Below are positions 1-7,619 of a DNA stretch of 43,511 nt, one piece after another. The position numbers were made by a program, and so were the translations under genes. Origin of the DNA: Brevundimonas sp. (GTDB taxonomy: Bacteria > Pseudomonadota > Alphaproteobacteria > Caulobacterales > Caulobacteraceae); NCBI RefSeq assembly GCF_004210735.1, contig NZ_SDZL01000023.1, positions 1-43,511 of the forward strand, written 5' to 3'. The stretch's first letter is position 1, and the number at the start of each line of letters is the position of its first letter. The notes beneath the pieces were generated by a model. It did not search any database. It worked only from the letters and a program-made list of their open reading frames with translations, and was not told where the DNA came from.

Positions 1-80
1 GCGGCTTCATCCAGGCCGAAGGCGACTTCGGCGAGGTCGAGGGCTTCACCGCCCGCGCCGGGATCAAGTTCAGCTGGTGA
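1..80 (+). CDS. C-terminal end of an outer-membrane beta-barrel protein (partial)
   Basis: The reading frame is open from the window edge to TGA at 78-80. It encodes about 25 residues ending ARAGIKFSW. Alternating hydrophobic residues and a terminal aromatic residue are the usual last strand of an outer-membrane barrel (BAM recognition signal), as in TonB receptors, porins and autotransporters. The family cannot be told from so short a tail. A hairpin and then a terminator follow, so this is the last gene of its unit and converges on the chitinase-like gene. Confidence 0.6.
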   Translation, partial: GFIQAEGDFGEVEGFTARAGIKFSW

Positions 81-132
81 CACGCAACAGCCCGGCCGCC
101 GCCTGAAAGGGCGGCCGGGACATCAAGACCTC

Positions 133-163
133 AGGCCCGTCGGAGCGATCCGGCGGGCCTTTG
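133..163 (+). terminator. Rho-independent terminator of the leftmost gene
   Basis: Arms at 133-144 and 149-160 form a 12-bp stem (one G-T wobble) around the tetraloop GCGA, followed by TTTG. A second GC-rich hairpin without a T-run lies just before it (arms 91-100 and 110-119). The stem and loop are nearly the same as those of the terminator at 351-380 on the other strand. Confidence 0.7.
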
Positions 164-350
164 TCATATCCCGGTCAGTTGCAGGAAGGTGGGGCAGGAG
201 GGCGTGCTCCAGACGCGCGCTATCCCTCTTGATCGGCAAGAGAGCCGCAAGCGCTTCGAGCATCCTGCCGAAGCTTCGCCCCCTCGGGATTGCGGCCTCA
301 TCCGTCTGGCAGGCCCGCAGCGGTCGTCAGTCCATCAGGTCCAGATACAA
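164..350. other. Intergenic spacer between convergent genes, no gene seen
   Basis: This is the middle of the 322-bp gap between the leftmost gene and the chitinase-like gene. Short open frames exist but have no start signal or recognisable product. The 11-mer TTGCAGGAAGG near 179-189 also occurs in the 3' end of the chitinase-like gene (near 405-415). That could be the trace of a small duplication or chance. Confidence 0.4.
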
Positions 351-380
351 GAAAGGCCCACCGGATCGCTCCGGCGGGCC
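351..380 (-). terminator. Rho-independent terminator of the chitinase-like gene
   Basis: Read on the minus strand, the arms (355-365 and 370-380) form an 11-bp stem with one G-T wobble around loop GCGA, followed by TTTC. It lies 22 bp past the stop codon of the chitinase-like gene. Confidence 0.7.
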
Positions 381-402
381 CCTGTTGTTCTGACTTGTCC
401 CG

Positions 403-1977
403 CTATTGCAGGAAGGCCTGTTTGGTCCACTGCAGGGGCGGGTTGGAATGGTCCTGCTGGACGTGGCCGTAGTTGATGGCCCAGACGATCGTGCCGCCCA
501 GACCGGTCTCGCGGACCCACTGGCCCTTGGCGGCGATGGAGCGCTGGTCCTCATAGCTCAGCAGTCCGGCCGGGGCCCGACCGTCCGGCGGCCGGTGACC
601 GGCGCCGCTGTAGACGCGATAGGTCGACTTCGACAGCTCGTGCCAGCGCACGTCACCGGTGTTGAAGTAGCCGTCTTCCAGCAGACGGTTCCAGGCCAAG
701 GCGTTGTCGTCCAGCTGCAGATTGCTGATGTTCTGGTACGGACCCGTCACGCCGGGGTTGTAGTAGATCCCGAAGAAGCCGATGCCGATTCCGAGCCGAC
801 TGCGCGGAACCCCGGCCGCGACATATTTCCGAACACTGTAGTCGAGGCTGAACGGGGTGCTGCCGGTTTCACCGAAGATCGGACTGGTGAACCAGGACTG
901 CCAGCCATCGGCGTCATACACGCTGCCGATGCCGTAGCTCATCAGATTGTACTGATCCACAGCGTGGGCGATATCGAGGCGCCACTGTTCGACCGGGACC
1001 GCCGGTTCGCCGGTGGTGCCGTCCGGATAGTCGTTGCGGCTGAGACCGTACCCCGGGAAGGTGATCAGAACCGGAGCGTTGGCCCCGCGATATCGGGCGC
1101 GGCTGTTGGCCTCGGCCCGAACGTCATGGATCAAGGCGACGAGGCGGCGAAGCGATTCCTCGCCGTCGACGCCCGCGCCGCCATCGGACAGATTGTCCTC
1201 CCAGTCGAGGTCCAGGCCGTCGTAATCGTGCTCGACCATATAGTCGACGATGTTGCGCACGAACGTCGGTCGCACCGCGTCGGACGACGAGCGGATGAAG
1301 CCCTCGCCGTCGCCCATGCCCCCGAGCATCAACAGCGTCTTGACGCCCGCAGCCCGGGCACGGTCGATCAGATAGTCCTCCTCGGCGATGCCGGGATAGC
1401 GAGAGGCGTCGGGGTTGTGGAAATTGCCGGCGGCCTCAATCACGTCCCCGGCCACCTGCGGTACGTCGTCGATCGTGCCGGTGCCGGGCGCGACACGGCC
1501 GATCGCCAAGTGCGTCATGGCGGACATGTCGATGGTGTGCGGCGGTTGACCGAAGGTGCCGTCGGTCATGTAGTAGCCCAGGTAATAGGCGGTGACCCAC
1601 GGCGTGGCGCCGGTCTGGCGCGGGCGCACCGTCACCGTGGCGCGGGCTGTCCGGCTGGTGTCCGCCGACGCCGTGGCCGTGACATGATAGGTCCCCTGCG
1701 CCGTCGGGGCGGTATAGAAGCCGCCGGTCGAAATGGTCCCGCCGCCCTGTTCGTCGACGCGCCAGGTGCAGGCGGTGTTGGTCGAACCCGTGACCGCGCA
1801 GGTGAAGGCGACGGTTCCCTCGGCCGGCGTCTCGATGGCGTCGGGGGTGATCGTGATCTGGACGTTCTGGGGCGGAGGCGGGGGAGGATCGCCCCCACCG
1901 CCATCGCCGCCTCCCCCGCCACAGGCGGAGAGCAGCAGCAGGGCCGACAGGGCCAGGCCGATATATCGAAGGTTCAT
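403..1977 (-). CDS. GH18 chitinase-like lipoprotein
   Basis: The product is a 524-residue secreted glycoside hydrolase, probably acting on chitin or a related N-acetylglucosamine polymer at the cell surface. A lipoprotein signal peptide ends in the lipobox LSAC (Cys19). A Gly/Asp/Pro-rich linker (20-36) and an Ig-like domain (about 38-118, ending TVTV) follow. The GH18 barrel runs from about 126 to the end. Its signature DGLDLDWE lies at 253-260, so the predicted acid/base is Glu260, and the barrel strands LLMLGG and YNLMSYG are visible. The ATG at 1975-1977 gives a proper signal peptide. The gene is divergent from the ElpS-like lipoprotein gene, with a shared regulatory region between. Substrate is inferred from the family. 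Confidence 0.85.
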   Translation of the reverse strand: MNLRYIGLALSALLLLSACGGGGGDGGGGDPPPPPPQNVQITITPDAIETPAEGTVAFTCAVTGSTNTACTWRVDEQGGGTISTGGFYTAPTAQGTYHVTATASADTSRTARATVTVRPRQTGATPWVTAYYLGYYMTDGTFGQPPHTIDMSAMTHLAIGRVAPGTGTIDDVPQVAGDVIEAAGNFHNPDASRYPGIAEEDYLIDRARAAGVKTLLMLGGMGDGEGFIRSSSDAVRPTFVRNIVDYMVEHDYDGLDLDWEDNLSDGGAGVDGEESLRRLVALIHDVRAEANSRARYRGANAPVLITFPGYGLSRNDYPDGTTGEPAVPVEQWRLDIAHAVDQYNLMSYGIGSVYDADGWQSWFTSPIFGETGSTPFSLDYSVRKYVAAGVPRSRLGIGIGFFGIYYNPGVTGPYQNISNLQLDDNALAWNRLLEDGYFNTGDVRWHELSKSTYRVYSGAGHRPPDGRAPAGLLSYEDQRSIAAKGQWVRETGLGGTIVWAINYGHVQQDHSNPPLQWTKQAFLQ

Positions 1978-2299
1978 CTGGGTCTCGGATGTTGGAAGAG
2001 GGGCGTCCGCGAGGCGTTCCCTTTCATGATCGCTCGAAACCCCAACCTATGGGGATGCCCAGCGACGGGTTTGAGACGGAAACCGGACGCCGACCATCAA
2101 CACGTCGCTCCGGGTCGGGACGGCTTTTCATCGAACCGCCGATTCAGTGTCGTGGAAGCGCTTCCCAAACGTCGCAATACGGCGAAGCCACTGTCACGGA
2201 GGCCCCCTAGGCAGGCCATCGGGGCAGGCGAGGGGGCCCGCGGCGCAATGCCGCGCGTACTCCGCCGTCCGACATTCTGGTCAGACCCGGTGGAGCACA
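1978..2299. promoter_or_regulatory. Divergent regulatory region between the chitinase-like and ElpS-like genes
   Basis: This 322-bp region has no convincing gene. It holds promoters for both divergent genes, though no clear -35/-10 pair can be assigned. Visible elements are a 12-bp perfect palindrome (2154-2165), an inverted pair AAACCC/GGGTTT (near 2037-2073), and a single CTGTCAC (2191-2197) matching half a PhoB box. GTC cores recur at 2149, 2171 and 2193, that is every 22 bp, twice the PhoB-box period. This last pattern is weak. Confidence 0.5.
2153..2166. promoter_or_regulatory. LacI-type operator candidate
   Basis: The sequence TGGAAGCGCTTCCC contains the perfect palindrome GGAAGCGCTTCC with a central CG. 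This is the usual architecture of LacI-family operators in sugar-utilisation genes. It lies 134 bp before the ElpS-like start and 176 bp before the chitinase-like start. No LacI-family gene is present in the window, so the regulator would be encoded elsewhere. Confidence 0.45.
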
Positions 2300-3796
2300 A
2301 TGGCCGCGTTCAAAACGAAATCCCTGATGGCGGTAGCCGCCAGCGCCCTTTTCCTCGCTGCATGCGGTGGTGACGGCACGTCCGAACTGCAGACCCCCGG
2401 CAATACCGGCGGCAACCCCGGCACGGGCAATCCGAACAACCCCGGCAACCCGGGTAACCCGGGCCAGCCCGGCAACGGCGCCTGCCCGCAGCATCCGAAC
2501 GTGACGACCGTCACCGTCGGGACGCAGAGCCACTGCCGCGTCTCGGGTGACGTCGTGACGAACCTGACCCTGACCGCCGGTCCGATTTACCAGCTGAACG
2601 GCAACGTCAAGGTCGGCCGCGATGTCGGCTTTGACGGTCAGAAGGCCGGCGGCGCCGTCGCTGTCCTGTCGATCGATCCGGGCGTGCGCATCTATGGCGG
2701 CACCCGCACCTCGCAGCTGTCGATCCAGCGCGGATCGCGCATTAACGCCCAGGGCACGGCCGCCCAGCCGATCGTGCTGAGCAGCGCCGACGCCATGGGC
2801 TTCGCCAGCCTTCTGGGTCTGGTCGGTGCGCGTGATCCGCTGGGCGCGGGCGTTCGCAACGATCCGCACTCGGGCGAATGGGGCGGTCTGCAACTGCTCG
2901 GCCGCGGCGTGATCAACAACTGCCCGGCCGCCCCGGCCGTGTGTGAGGCCGAGGCCGAAGGCGGCTCCGGCACCTACGGCGGCAATGTGGCGAACGACAA
3001 CTCCGGCACCCTGCGCTACGTGCGGGTCGAATACGCTGGCGTCCGCTTCAGCGAAACCAACGAACTGAACTCGATCGCCTTCTGGGGCGCCGGTTCGGGC
3101 ACCACGGTCGATTTCATCCAGGCCCACAACGGCGGCGATGACACGATCGAGTTCTTCGGCGGTTCGGTGAACGCCAAACACCTGGTCATGACCGGCGCCG
3201 ACGACGACGCCTTCGACTGGACCTTCGGCTGGAATGGCAAGGTGCAGCACGTGGTCATCGTGCAGAACCCGCTGCAAGCCGCCGGCGACGCGGGTTACGA
3301 GGCCGACAACAACGAACTGGGCCACGACATCACGCCGCGTTCGGCCCCGACGATCTCGAACGTGACCCTGGTCGGCAACACCGCCGGGGGCGCGGGCATC
3401 CGCCTGCGTCGCGGCACGGCGGGCAAGCTGTACAACCATGTCGTGGCGGGGAATTTCTCGCGCGGCCTGCGGATCGATGATGCGGCCACCTTTGCGCAGG
3501 CTGACGCCAATGCGCTGACGTTGACGTCCTTCTACATCTCGGTGGCCAACCCGTTCCACAGCACCCAGGCCGAGGCGGTCTTCACCAAGGACGCCAACAG
3601 CCGCACGGGCGTCTCGACCCTGTCGCCGTTCACCGCCGGCGGCTGGGCCTACATCAACGGCGTCAACGAGACGGGCGTGACGGCGGTCAATCCGGCCGCC
3701 ATCGATCCCTTCTTCGACGCGGCCAACTACGTCGGCGCCGTTCGCGACGCCGGCAGCAACTGGACCGTGGGCTGGACCCGCTGGCTGAACGACTAG
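2300..3796 (+). CDS. Large surface lipoprotein, ElpS-like
   Basis: The product is a 498-residue lipoprotein. Its signal peptide ends in LAAC (Cys22), followed by a Gly/Asn/Pro-rich linker (NPGNPGNPG type, about 33-60). The rest is rich in short beta repeats (for example AGGAGIRLRRG and NVTLVGN), which suggests a right-handed beta-helix. No catalytic motif is recognised. The ATG at 2300 follows GGAG (2292-2295); a longer upstream frame lacks a signal peptide. Its place before a TonB receptor and a T2SS operon matches the extracellular lipoprotein ElpS of Caulobacter, reported as induced by phosphate starvation and released in a T2SS-dependent way. Orthology is inferred from position and type and was not checked by alignment. 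Confidence 0.7.
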   Translation: MAAFKTKSLMAVAASALFLAACGGDGTSELQTPGNTGGNPGTGNPNNPGNPGNPGQPGNGACPQHPNVTTVTVGTQSHCRVSGDVVTNLTLTAGPIYQLNGNVKVGRDVGFDGQKAGGAVAVLSIDPGVRIYGGTRTSQLSIQRGSRINAQGTAAQPIVLSSADAMGFASLLGLVGARDPLGAGVRNDPHSGEWGGLQLLGRGVINNCPAAPAVCEAEAEGGSGTYGGNVANDNSGTLRYVRVEYAGVRFSETNELNSIAFWGAGSGTTVDFIQAHNGGDDTIEFFGGSVNAKHLVMTGADDDAFDWTFGWNGKVQHVVIVQNPLQAAGDAGYEADNNELGHDITPRSAPTISNVTLVGNTAGGAGIRLRRGTAGKLYNHVVAGNFSRGLRIDDAATFAQADANALTLTSFYISVANPFHSTQAEAVFTKDANSRTGVSTLSPFTAGGWAYINGVNETGVTAVNPAAIDPFFDAANYVGAVRDAGSNWTVGWTRWLND

Positions 3797-3813
3797 GCCT
3801 GTCCCTGCATTGA

Positions 3814-3853
3814 ACGACGGGCGGCCAGCGGCCGCCCGTCGTCTCACTTTTTT
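3814..3853 (+). terminator. Strong terminator between lipoprotein and receptor genes
   Basis: A perfect 13-bp GC-rich stem (3814-3826 with 3830-3842) has a 3-nt loop and is followed by a run of six T (3848-3853). It should separate the lipoprotein transcript from the receptor gene, or lower the level of the latter by partial read-through. Confidence 0.85.
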
Positions 3854-3893
3854 CGACTTCTTCTTCCGGCGCACGCACCGAAGGATCTCCGAG

Positions 3894-6545
3894 ATGACGC
3901 CTACCCGCACGATCGGCCTCGCCGGCCTGCTCGCCAGCACCATCCTGACCGCACCGACCCTGGCCTGGGGCCAGGACGCAGCCCAGATCCCGGTTCAGGC
4001 ATCGCCCGCCGATCAGGACGCCGTATCGACCCTCGACGACATCGTGGTGCGCGGCCGCTTCGTGCCGGACGTGAAACGCGAAACCTCCGAGGTCGCCAAC
4101 ATCCTGAGCGTCGAGGACATCCAGCGCGCAGGCGACTCCGAGATCGGCGAGGCCTTGGCGCGCGTGACCGGCCTGTCCATCGTCGGCGACGGCTATGTCT
4201 ATGTGCGCGGCCTCGGTGATCGCTATTCCAGCGTCGTGCTGGACGGTTCGACCCTGCCCAGCCCGGAGCCGCTGAAGCGCGTCGTTCCGCTGGACCTGTT
4301 CCCGACCTCGCTGGTGTCGAACGCCCTGATCCAGAAGACCTATTCGGTCCAGTATCCGGGCGAGTTCAGCGGCGGCCTGATCGCCCTGTCGACGCGTGCG
4401 GTGCCGAACGAGCGTTTCTTCCAGTTCGGCGCCTCGATCGCGGCCCATTCGGAAACCACCGGCAAGGACGGCCTGTACTGGGATGCGGGTGGCGGCCTGT
4501 CGAACATCGGCATCGCCGACAACAGCCTTAACCTGCCCAACATCATCGGCATCGACCCGTCGCTGGAGTCGTTCCAGGGCAACCCGGCCATGCTGCGTGC
4601 GGCCGGTCTGTCGCTGCGCAACATCTGGTCGATGGACGCCGACAGCAACCTGCCGGACTTCGGCTTCAACCTGTCGGGCGCCGAGATCATCGACCTGCCG
4701 AACGGCGTCCGCCTGGGCGCCTTCCTGGCCGCCGATTATGACTATCAGGTCCGCAATCGCGAGGGCGTCCGCAACTCGTTCGAGGCGGGCGGCGCGCCGG
4801 CCGACCGGTTCAGCCCCGGCGCCTGCGCCGACTCCGGCCTGTCCAACGCCGTGGATTGCGGCTCGCGTCGCACCGAACAGCAATACGCCCTCAACGCCCT
4901 GGGCGCCTTCGGCATCCAGTTCAACGAGAATCACGAGATCAAGCTGACCACCCTGCTGCTGCGCAAGACCCGCCAGCAGGCCGAGATCGACCGCGGAACC
5001 GACATCGACACGCCCTTCGACGTCGTCAGCTTCCAGCGGTTGAACTGGATCGAGCAGCAGATGAACGCCAACCAGCTGTCGGGCAAACACGTCTTCTACA
5101 TGCCGCTGGCGCTGGATCGGCTGCAGATCGACTGGCGGGGCGCCTATTCGACGGCCAGCCGCGACACGCCCTATCGCCGCGAGTACACTTATGGGCTGGA
5201 AAGCGACAACGTCTTCCGCCTGCTGCCGGGCAACGCCTCGAACCGCACCTTCTTCAGCGCGCTGGAGGACGAGAACGTCGAGGCCGGCCTTGACCTGACG
5301 CTGAGCGGCGCGGTCGCCGGGCGCGAGGTGACCCTGCGGGCCGGCGGCCTGTATCAGGACCGCCAGCGCGACTTCGCCAGCCGCCGCTACTATTTCTATC
5401 AGGCGCCGGGCGTGATCGTGTCGCCGGAGCTGCGCAGCTATGTGCCGGAGATCATCTTCAGCCCCGACAACATCGGCGGCGGCGACGGCGGCTTCACCCT
5501 GAACGACATCACCGATCCGTCGGACTTCTTCGACGCGACGATGGAAGTCATGGCCGGCTACGGCTCGGCCGAGGTCCAACTGATGTCCACCCTGCGGGTC
5601 ACCGCCGGTGTCCGCTACGAAGACTCCTCGCAGCAGGTGAACAGCTTCGTGCCGCGCGGTTTCGCCGGCGAGGGCGACCCGGTTCGGGCCATCCTGGATC
5701 AGGACTTCTGGCTGCCGGCCGCGACCGCGACGTGGGAGTTCGCCGACAACATGCAGCTGCGCGCCGGCTATTCGAAGACGATCAACCGCCCCGACCTGCG
5801 CGAACTGTCCAACGCCCTGTTCCTGGACGACGACTCCGGCACGCTGGAGCGCGGCAATCCCAACCTGAAGATCGCCGAGATCGAGAACTGGGACCTGCGC
5901 TGGGAATGGTATTTCGGCGAGCGCCAGTCGGCCACGATCGGCCTGTTCCACAAGATCTTCGAAAACCCGATCGAACGCACCTATCAGCCGATCGGCGAAG
6001 GCTTCGGCCGCTCGTTCCAGAACGCACGCGAGGCGACCCTGTCGGGCGTCGAGGCCGAGATCGACTACACCCTGCCGATGGACCGGTGGGCTCCGACCGT
6101 CGGCTGGTTCGAGCAGAACGAACTGTTTGTGGTCGCCAACGTCACCTGGTCGGACTCCGAGGTCACCGCCGACGCCTACACCCGCCGCCTGCAAGGGCAG
6201 TCGGAATGGCTGGCCAATCTGCAGTTCGGTTTCGAGAACGAGACGGCGCGCCGCCGGGCCAACCTGCTGATCAACTATCAGGGCGAGCGCATCTCGGACG
6301 CCGGCATCATCACCGGCGCCACCCGCCTGCCGGACGTGATGGAGACGCCGCCGGTGCTGGTGGATCTGGTCGCCGCCCAAACCTTCACGGTCGCCGGCCG
6401 TGACTATGACGTCAGCTTCAAGGCCGAGAACCTGCTGGGCGAGGAATACCGTCGCTTCCAGACCTTCGCCGACGGCAGCGAGGGCGTGGTCGAGGGGTAC
6501 AAGCTGGGAACCACCGTCTCACTGGGCCTTTCGACCCGGTTCTGA
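3894..6545 (+). CDS. TonB-dependent outer-membrane receptor
   Basis: The product is an 883-residue receptor for energy-coupled uptake across the outer membrane; the ligand is unknown. A Sec signal peptide ends near AWG-QD (26). The TonB-box-like DDIVV (48-52) comes next, then a plug domain (about 65-170, with YVRGLGDRYSSVVLDG), then the barrel, ending in STRF with a C-terminal Phe. The start at 3894 is preceded by AAGGA (3881-3885); the frame runs further upstream, but only this start gives a signal peptide. The gene lies between the ElpS-like lipoprotein and gspC. A shared role in scavenging products released by secreted enzymes is an inference. Confidence 0.9.
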   Translation: MTPTRTIGLAGLLASTILTAPTLAWGQDAAQIPVQASPADQDAVSTLDDIVVRGRFVPDVKRETSEVANILSVEDIQRAGDSEIGEALARVTGLSIVGDGYVYVRGLGDRYSSVVLDGSTLPSPEPLKRVVPLDLFPTSLVSNALIQKTYSVQYPGEFSGGLIALSTRAVPNERFFQFGASIAAHSETTGKDGLYWDAGGGLSNIGIADNSLNLPNIIGIDPSLESFQGNPAMLRAAGLSLRNIWSMDADSNLPDFGFNLSGAEIIDLPNGVRLGAFLAADYDYQVRNREGVRNSFEAGGAPADRFSPGACADSGLSNAVDCGSRRTEQQYALNALGAFGIQFNENHEIKLTTLLLRKTRQQAEIDRGTDIDTPFDVVSFQRLNWIEQQMNANQLSGKHVFYMPLALDRLQIDWRGAYSTASRDTPYRREYTYGLESDNVFRLLPGNASNRTFFSALEDENVEAGLDLTLSGAVAGREVTLRAGGLYQDRQRDFASRRYYFYQAPGVIVSPELRSYVPEIIFSPDNIGGGDGGFTLNDITDPSDFFDATMEVMAGYGSAEVQLMSTLRVTAGVRYEDSSQQVNSFVPRGFAGEGDPVRAILDQDFWLPAATATWEFADNMQLRAGYSKTINRPDLRELSNALFLDDDSGTLERGNPNLKIAEIENWDLRWEWYFGERQSATIGLFHKIFENPIERTYQPIGEGFGRSFQNAREATLSGVEAEIDYTLPMDRWAPTVGWFEQNELFVVANVTWSDSEVTADAYTRRLQGQSEWLANLQFGFENETARRRANLLINYQGERISDAGIITGATRLPDVMETPPVLVDLVAAQTFTVAGRDYDVSFKAENLLGEEYRRFQTFADGSEGVVEGYKLGTTVSLGLSTRF

Positions 6546-6560
6546 CGGCTTTTGACGGAT

Positions 6561-6592
6561 GCGCCGACGCGGGCTTTGTCCTGCGTCGGTGC
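6561..6592 (+). terminator. Hairpin after the receptor gene
   Basis: A 13-bp stem with two wobbles (arms 6561-6573 and 6580-6592) has loop CTTTGT and lies 15 bp past the receptor stop. There is no T-run after it, so termination may be partial or rho-assisted. Confidence 0.4.
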
Positions 6593-6594
6593 AA

Positions 6595-6627
6595 ATGTCA
6601 TCGCAACGTCGTCGCAACGTCATTGCT
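6595..6627 (+). promoter_or_regulatory. PhoB-box-like triple direct repeat upstream of gspC
   Basis: Three units lie head to tail with an exact 11-bp period: ATGTCATCGCA, ACGTCGTCGCA and ACGTCATTGCT. A Pho box is made of CTGTCAT-type 7-mers repeated every 11 bp. The units match that 7-mer at 6, 4 and 5 of 7 positions. The array ends 80 bp before the gspC start. Phosphate control of the operon is inferred; it would agree with what is described for the Caulobacter ElpS system. Confidence 0.45.
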
Positions 6628-6707
6628 CTGTGCGGCTCCTGACATGAGGGGTGCGGTATTGAGCGTGCGTCGCCCCGTTTCCGGGACGGCCGGGGCGTCG
6701 AGTGTCG

Positions 6708-7619
6708 ATGAAAAGCGTCGCAGACGGAATGAAATCTCTCCGCGAGGGGGCGGGGCGGCTGGCCTCCGGACGGCTGACCTCCAGACGACTGGCGTCCGGG
6801 CGCGGATGGCTGGCGCTTGAACTGACGCTGGTCGCCGTTCTGGCGGTCCAGGGCGCCCGTCTGGTCATGATCTTCGTCGCGGATACGCCCCCGGCTTCGT
6901 CCCTCCCGGTCGCGGCCGCGCCCGCCGATCCCGGCGCCTTCGCCCGGTTCGACGCCTTCTTCCGCACCGGAGGGCAGGGTTCGCTGGCCGAGGCCACGGG
7001 CGCAGAAGCCAGCCAGATGCGTCTGTACGGCGTGCGCGCCGGCGGCGCCGATGGCGGTTCGGCGATCATCGGCCTATCGGACGGCAAACAGGTTTCGGTC
7101 GCCGTGGGCGAGACCGTCCTGCCGGGCCTGATCCTGAAAGCCGTCGCCGCCGACCATGTCGTGCTGGCGCGCGGCGCCTCGCTCAGCCGCCTCATCTTCA
7201 CCGAAAAGCCTGAGGGCGCGCCCGCTCCGCCGCCGCCGCCGCCCGGTCCGCAAGTGATGGGTCCGTCGACCGCGCCCGCAACGGCGCCCGCGCCGCTCGC
7301 CTCCGGTCCGTGGCACAAGGCGGCGCCCCCGACCCCCACGGTCGATCCCACGCAACTGATGGCGCAGGCGTCGCTGCGGCCCCGCCTGCGCGGCGCCCGC
7401 ATCGACGGCTTCACCGTCGGCGCCCGGGGCGAGGCGCCCCTGCTGCGCTCAACCGGCCTTCAGCCCGGCGACGTCGTGCTGTCCGTCAACGGCACGCCGC
7501 TGAACAGTCTGGAGCGGGTCAGCGACCTGCGTCAGGACCTCGCCAACACCGACACCGCCGAGATCCGCTTCGAGCGGAACGGACAGGTGCAGACCACCAC
7601 CATAAGGACCGGCCGTTGA
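6708..7619 (+). CDS. gspC: Type II secretion protein GspC
   Basis: This is the inner-membrane clamp protein that links the secretin GspD to the inner-membrane platform. The 303-residue product has a positively charged N-terminus, one membrane segment (about 34-57) and a periplasmic HR-type domain (about 100-165, MRLYGVRAGG through LSRLIF). A Pro/Ala-rich linker and a C-terminal PDZ domain (about 222-303, with LQPGDVVLSVNG) follow. A GTG two codons upstream (6702) is an alternative start; neither has a clear ribosome-binding site. It is the first gene of gspC-M, and its TGA overlaps the gspD ATG. The substrate-selecting PDZ domain is intact. Confidence 0.9.
   Translation: MKSVADGMKSLREGAGRLASGRLTSRRLASGRGWLALELTLVAVLAVQGARLVMIFVADTPPASSLPVAAAPADPGAFARFDAFFRTGGQGSLAEATGAEASQMRLYGVRAGGADGGSAIIGLSDGKQVSVAVGETVLPGLILKAVAADHVVLARGASLSRLIFTEKPEGAPAPPPPPPGPQVMGPSTAPATAPAPLASGPWHKAAPPTPTVDPTQLMAQASLRPRLRGARIDGFTVGARGEAPLLRSTGLQPGDVVLSVNGTPLNSLERVSDLRQDLANTDTAEIRFERNGQVQTTTIRTGR

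Noticed and set aside
2191..2197. Pho box before the ElpS-like gene
   Set aside because: Only one good half-site (CTGTCAC); the positions 11 bp on either side do not match. Kept only as a remark in the region entry.
406..2373. Long plus-strand open frame of 655 codons across the chitinase-like gene
   Set aside because: It is antisense to a gene with clear lipobox and GH18 motifs and follows its codon pattern. Its composition (Val/Asp/Gly/Arg-rich) is typical of high-GC shadow frames.
3687..6380. Minus-strand open frame of 897 codons opposite the first TonB receptor
   Set aside because: No recognisable domain. The receptor on the plus strand has a signal peptide, plug and terminal Phe, so this is a shadow frame.
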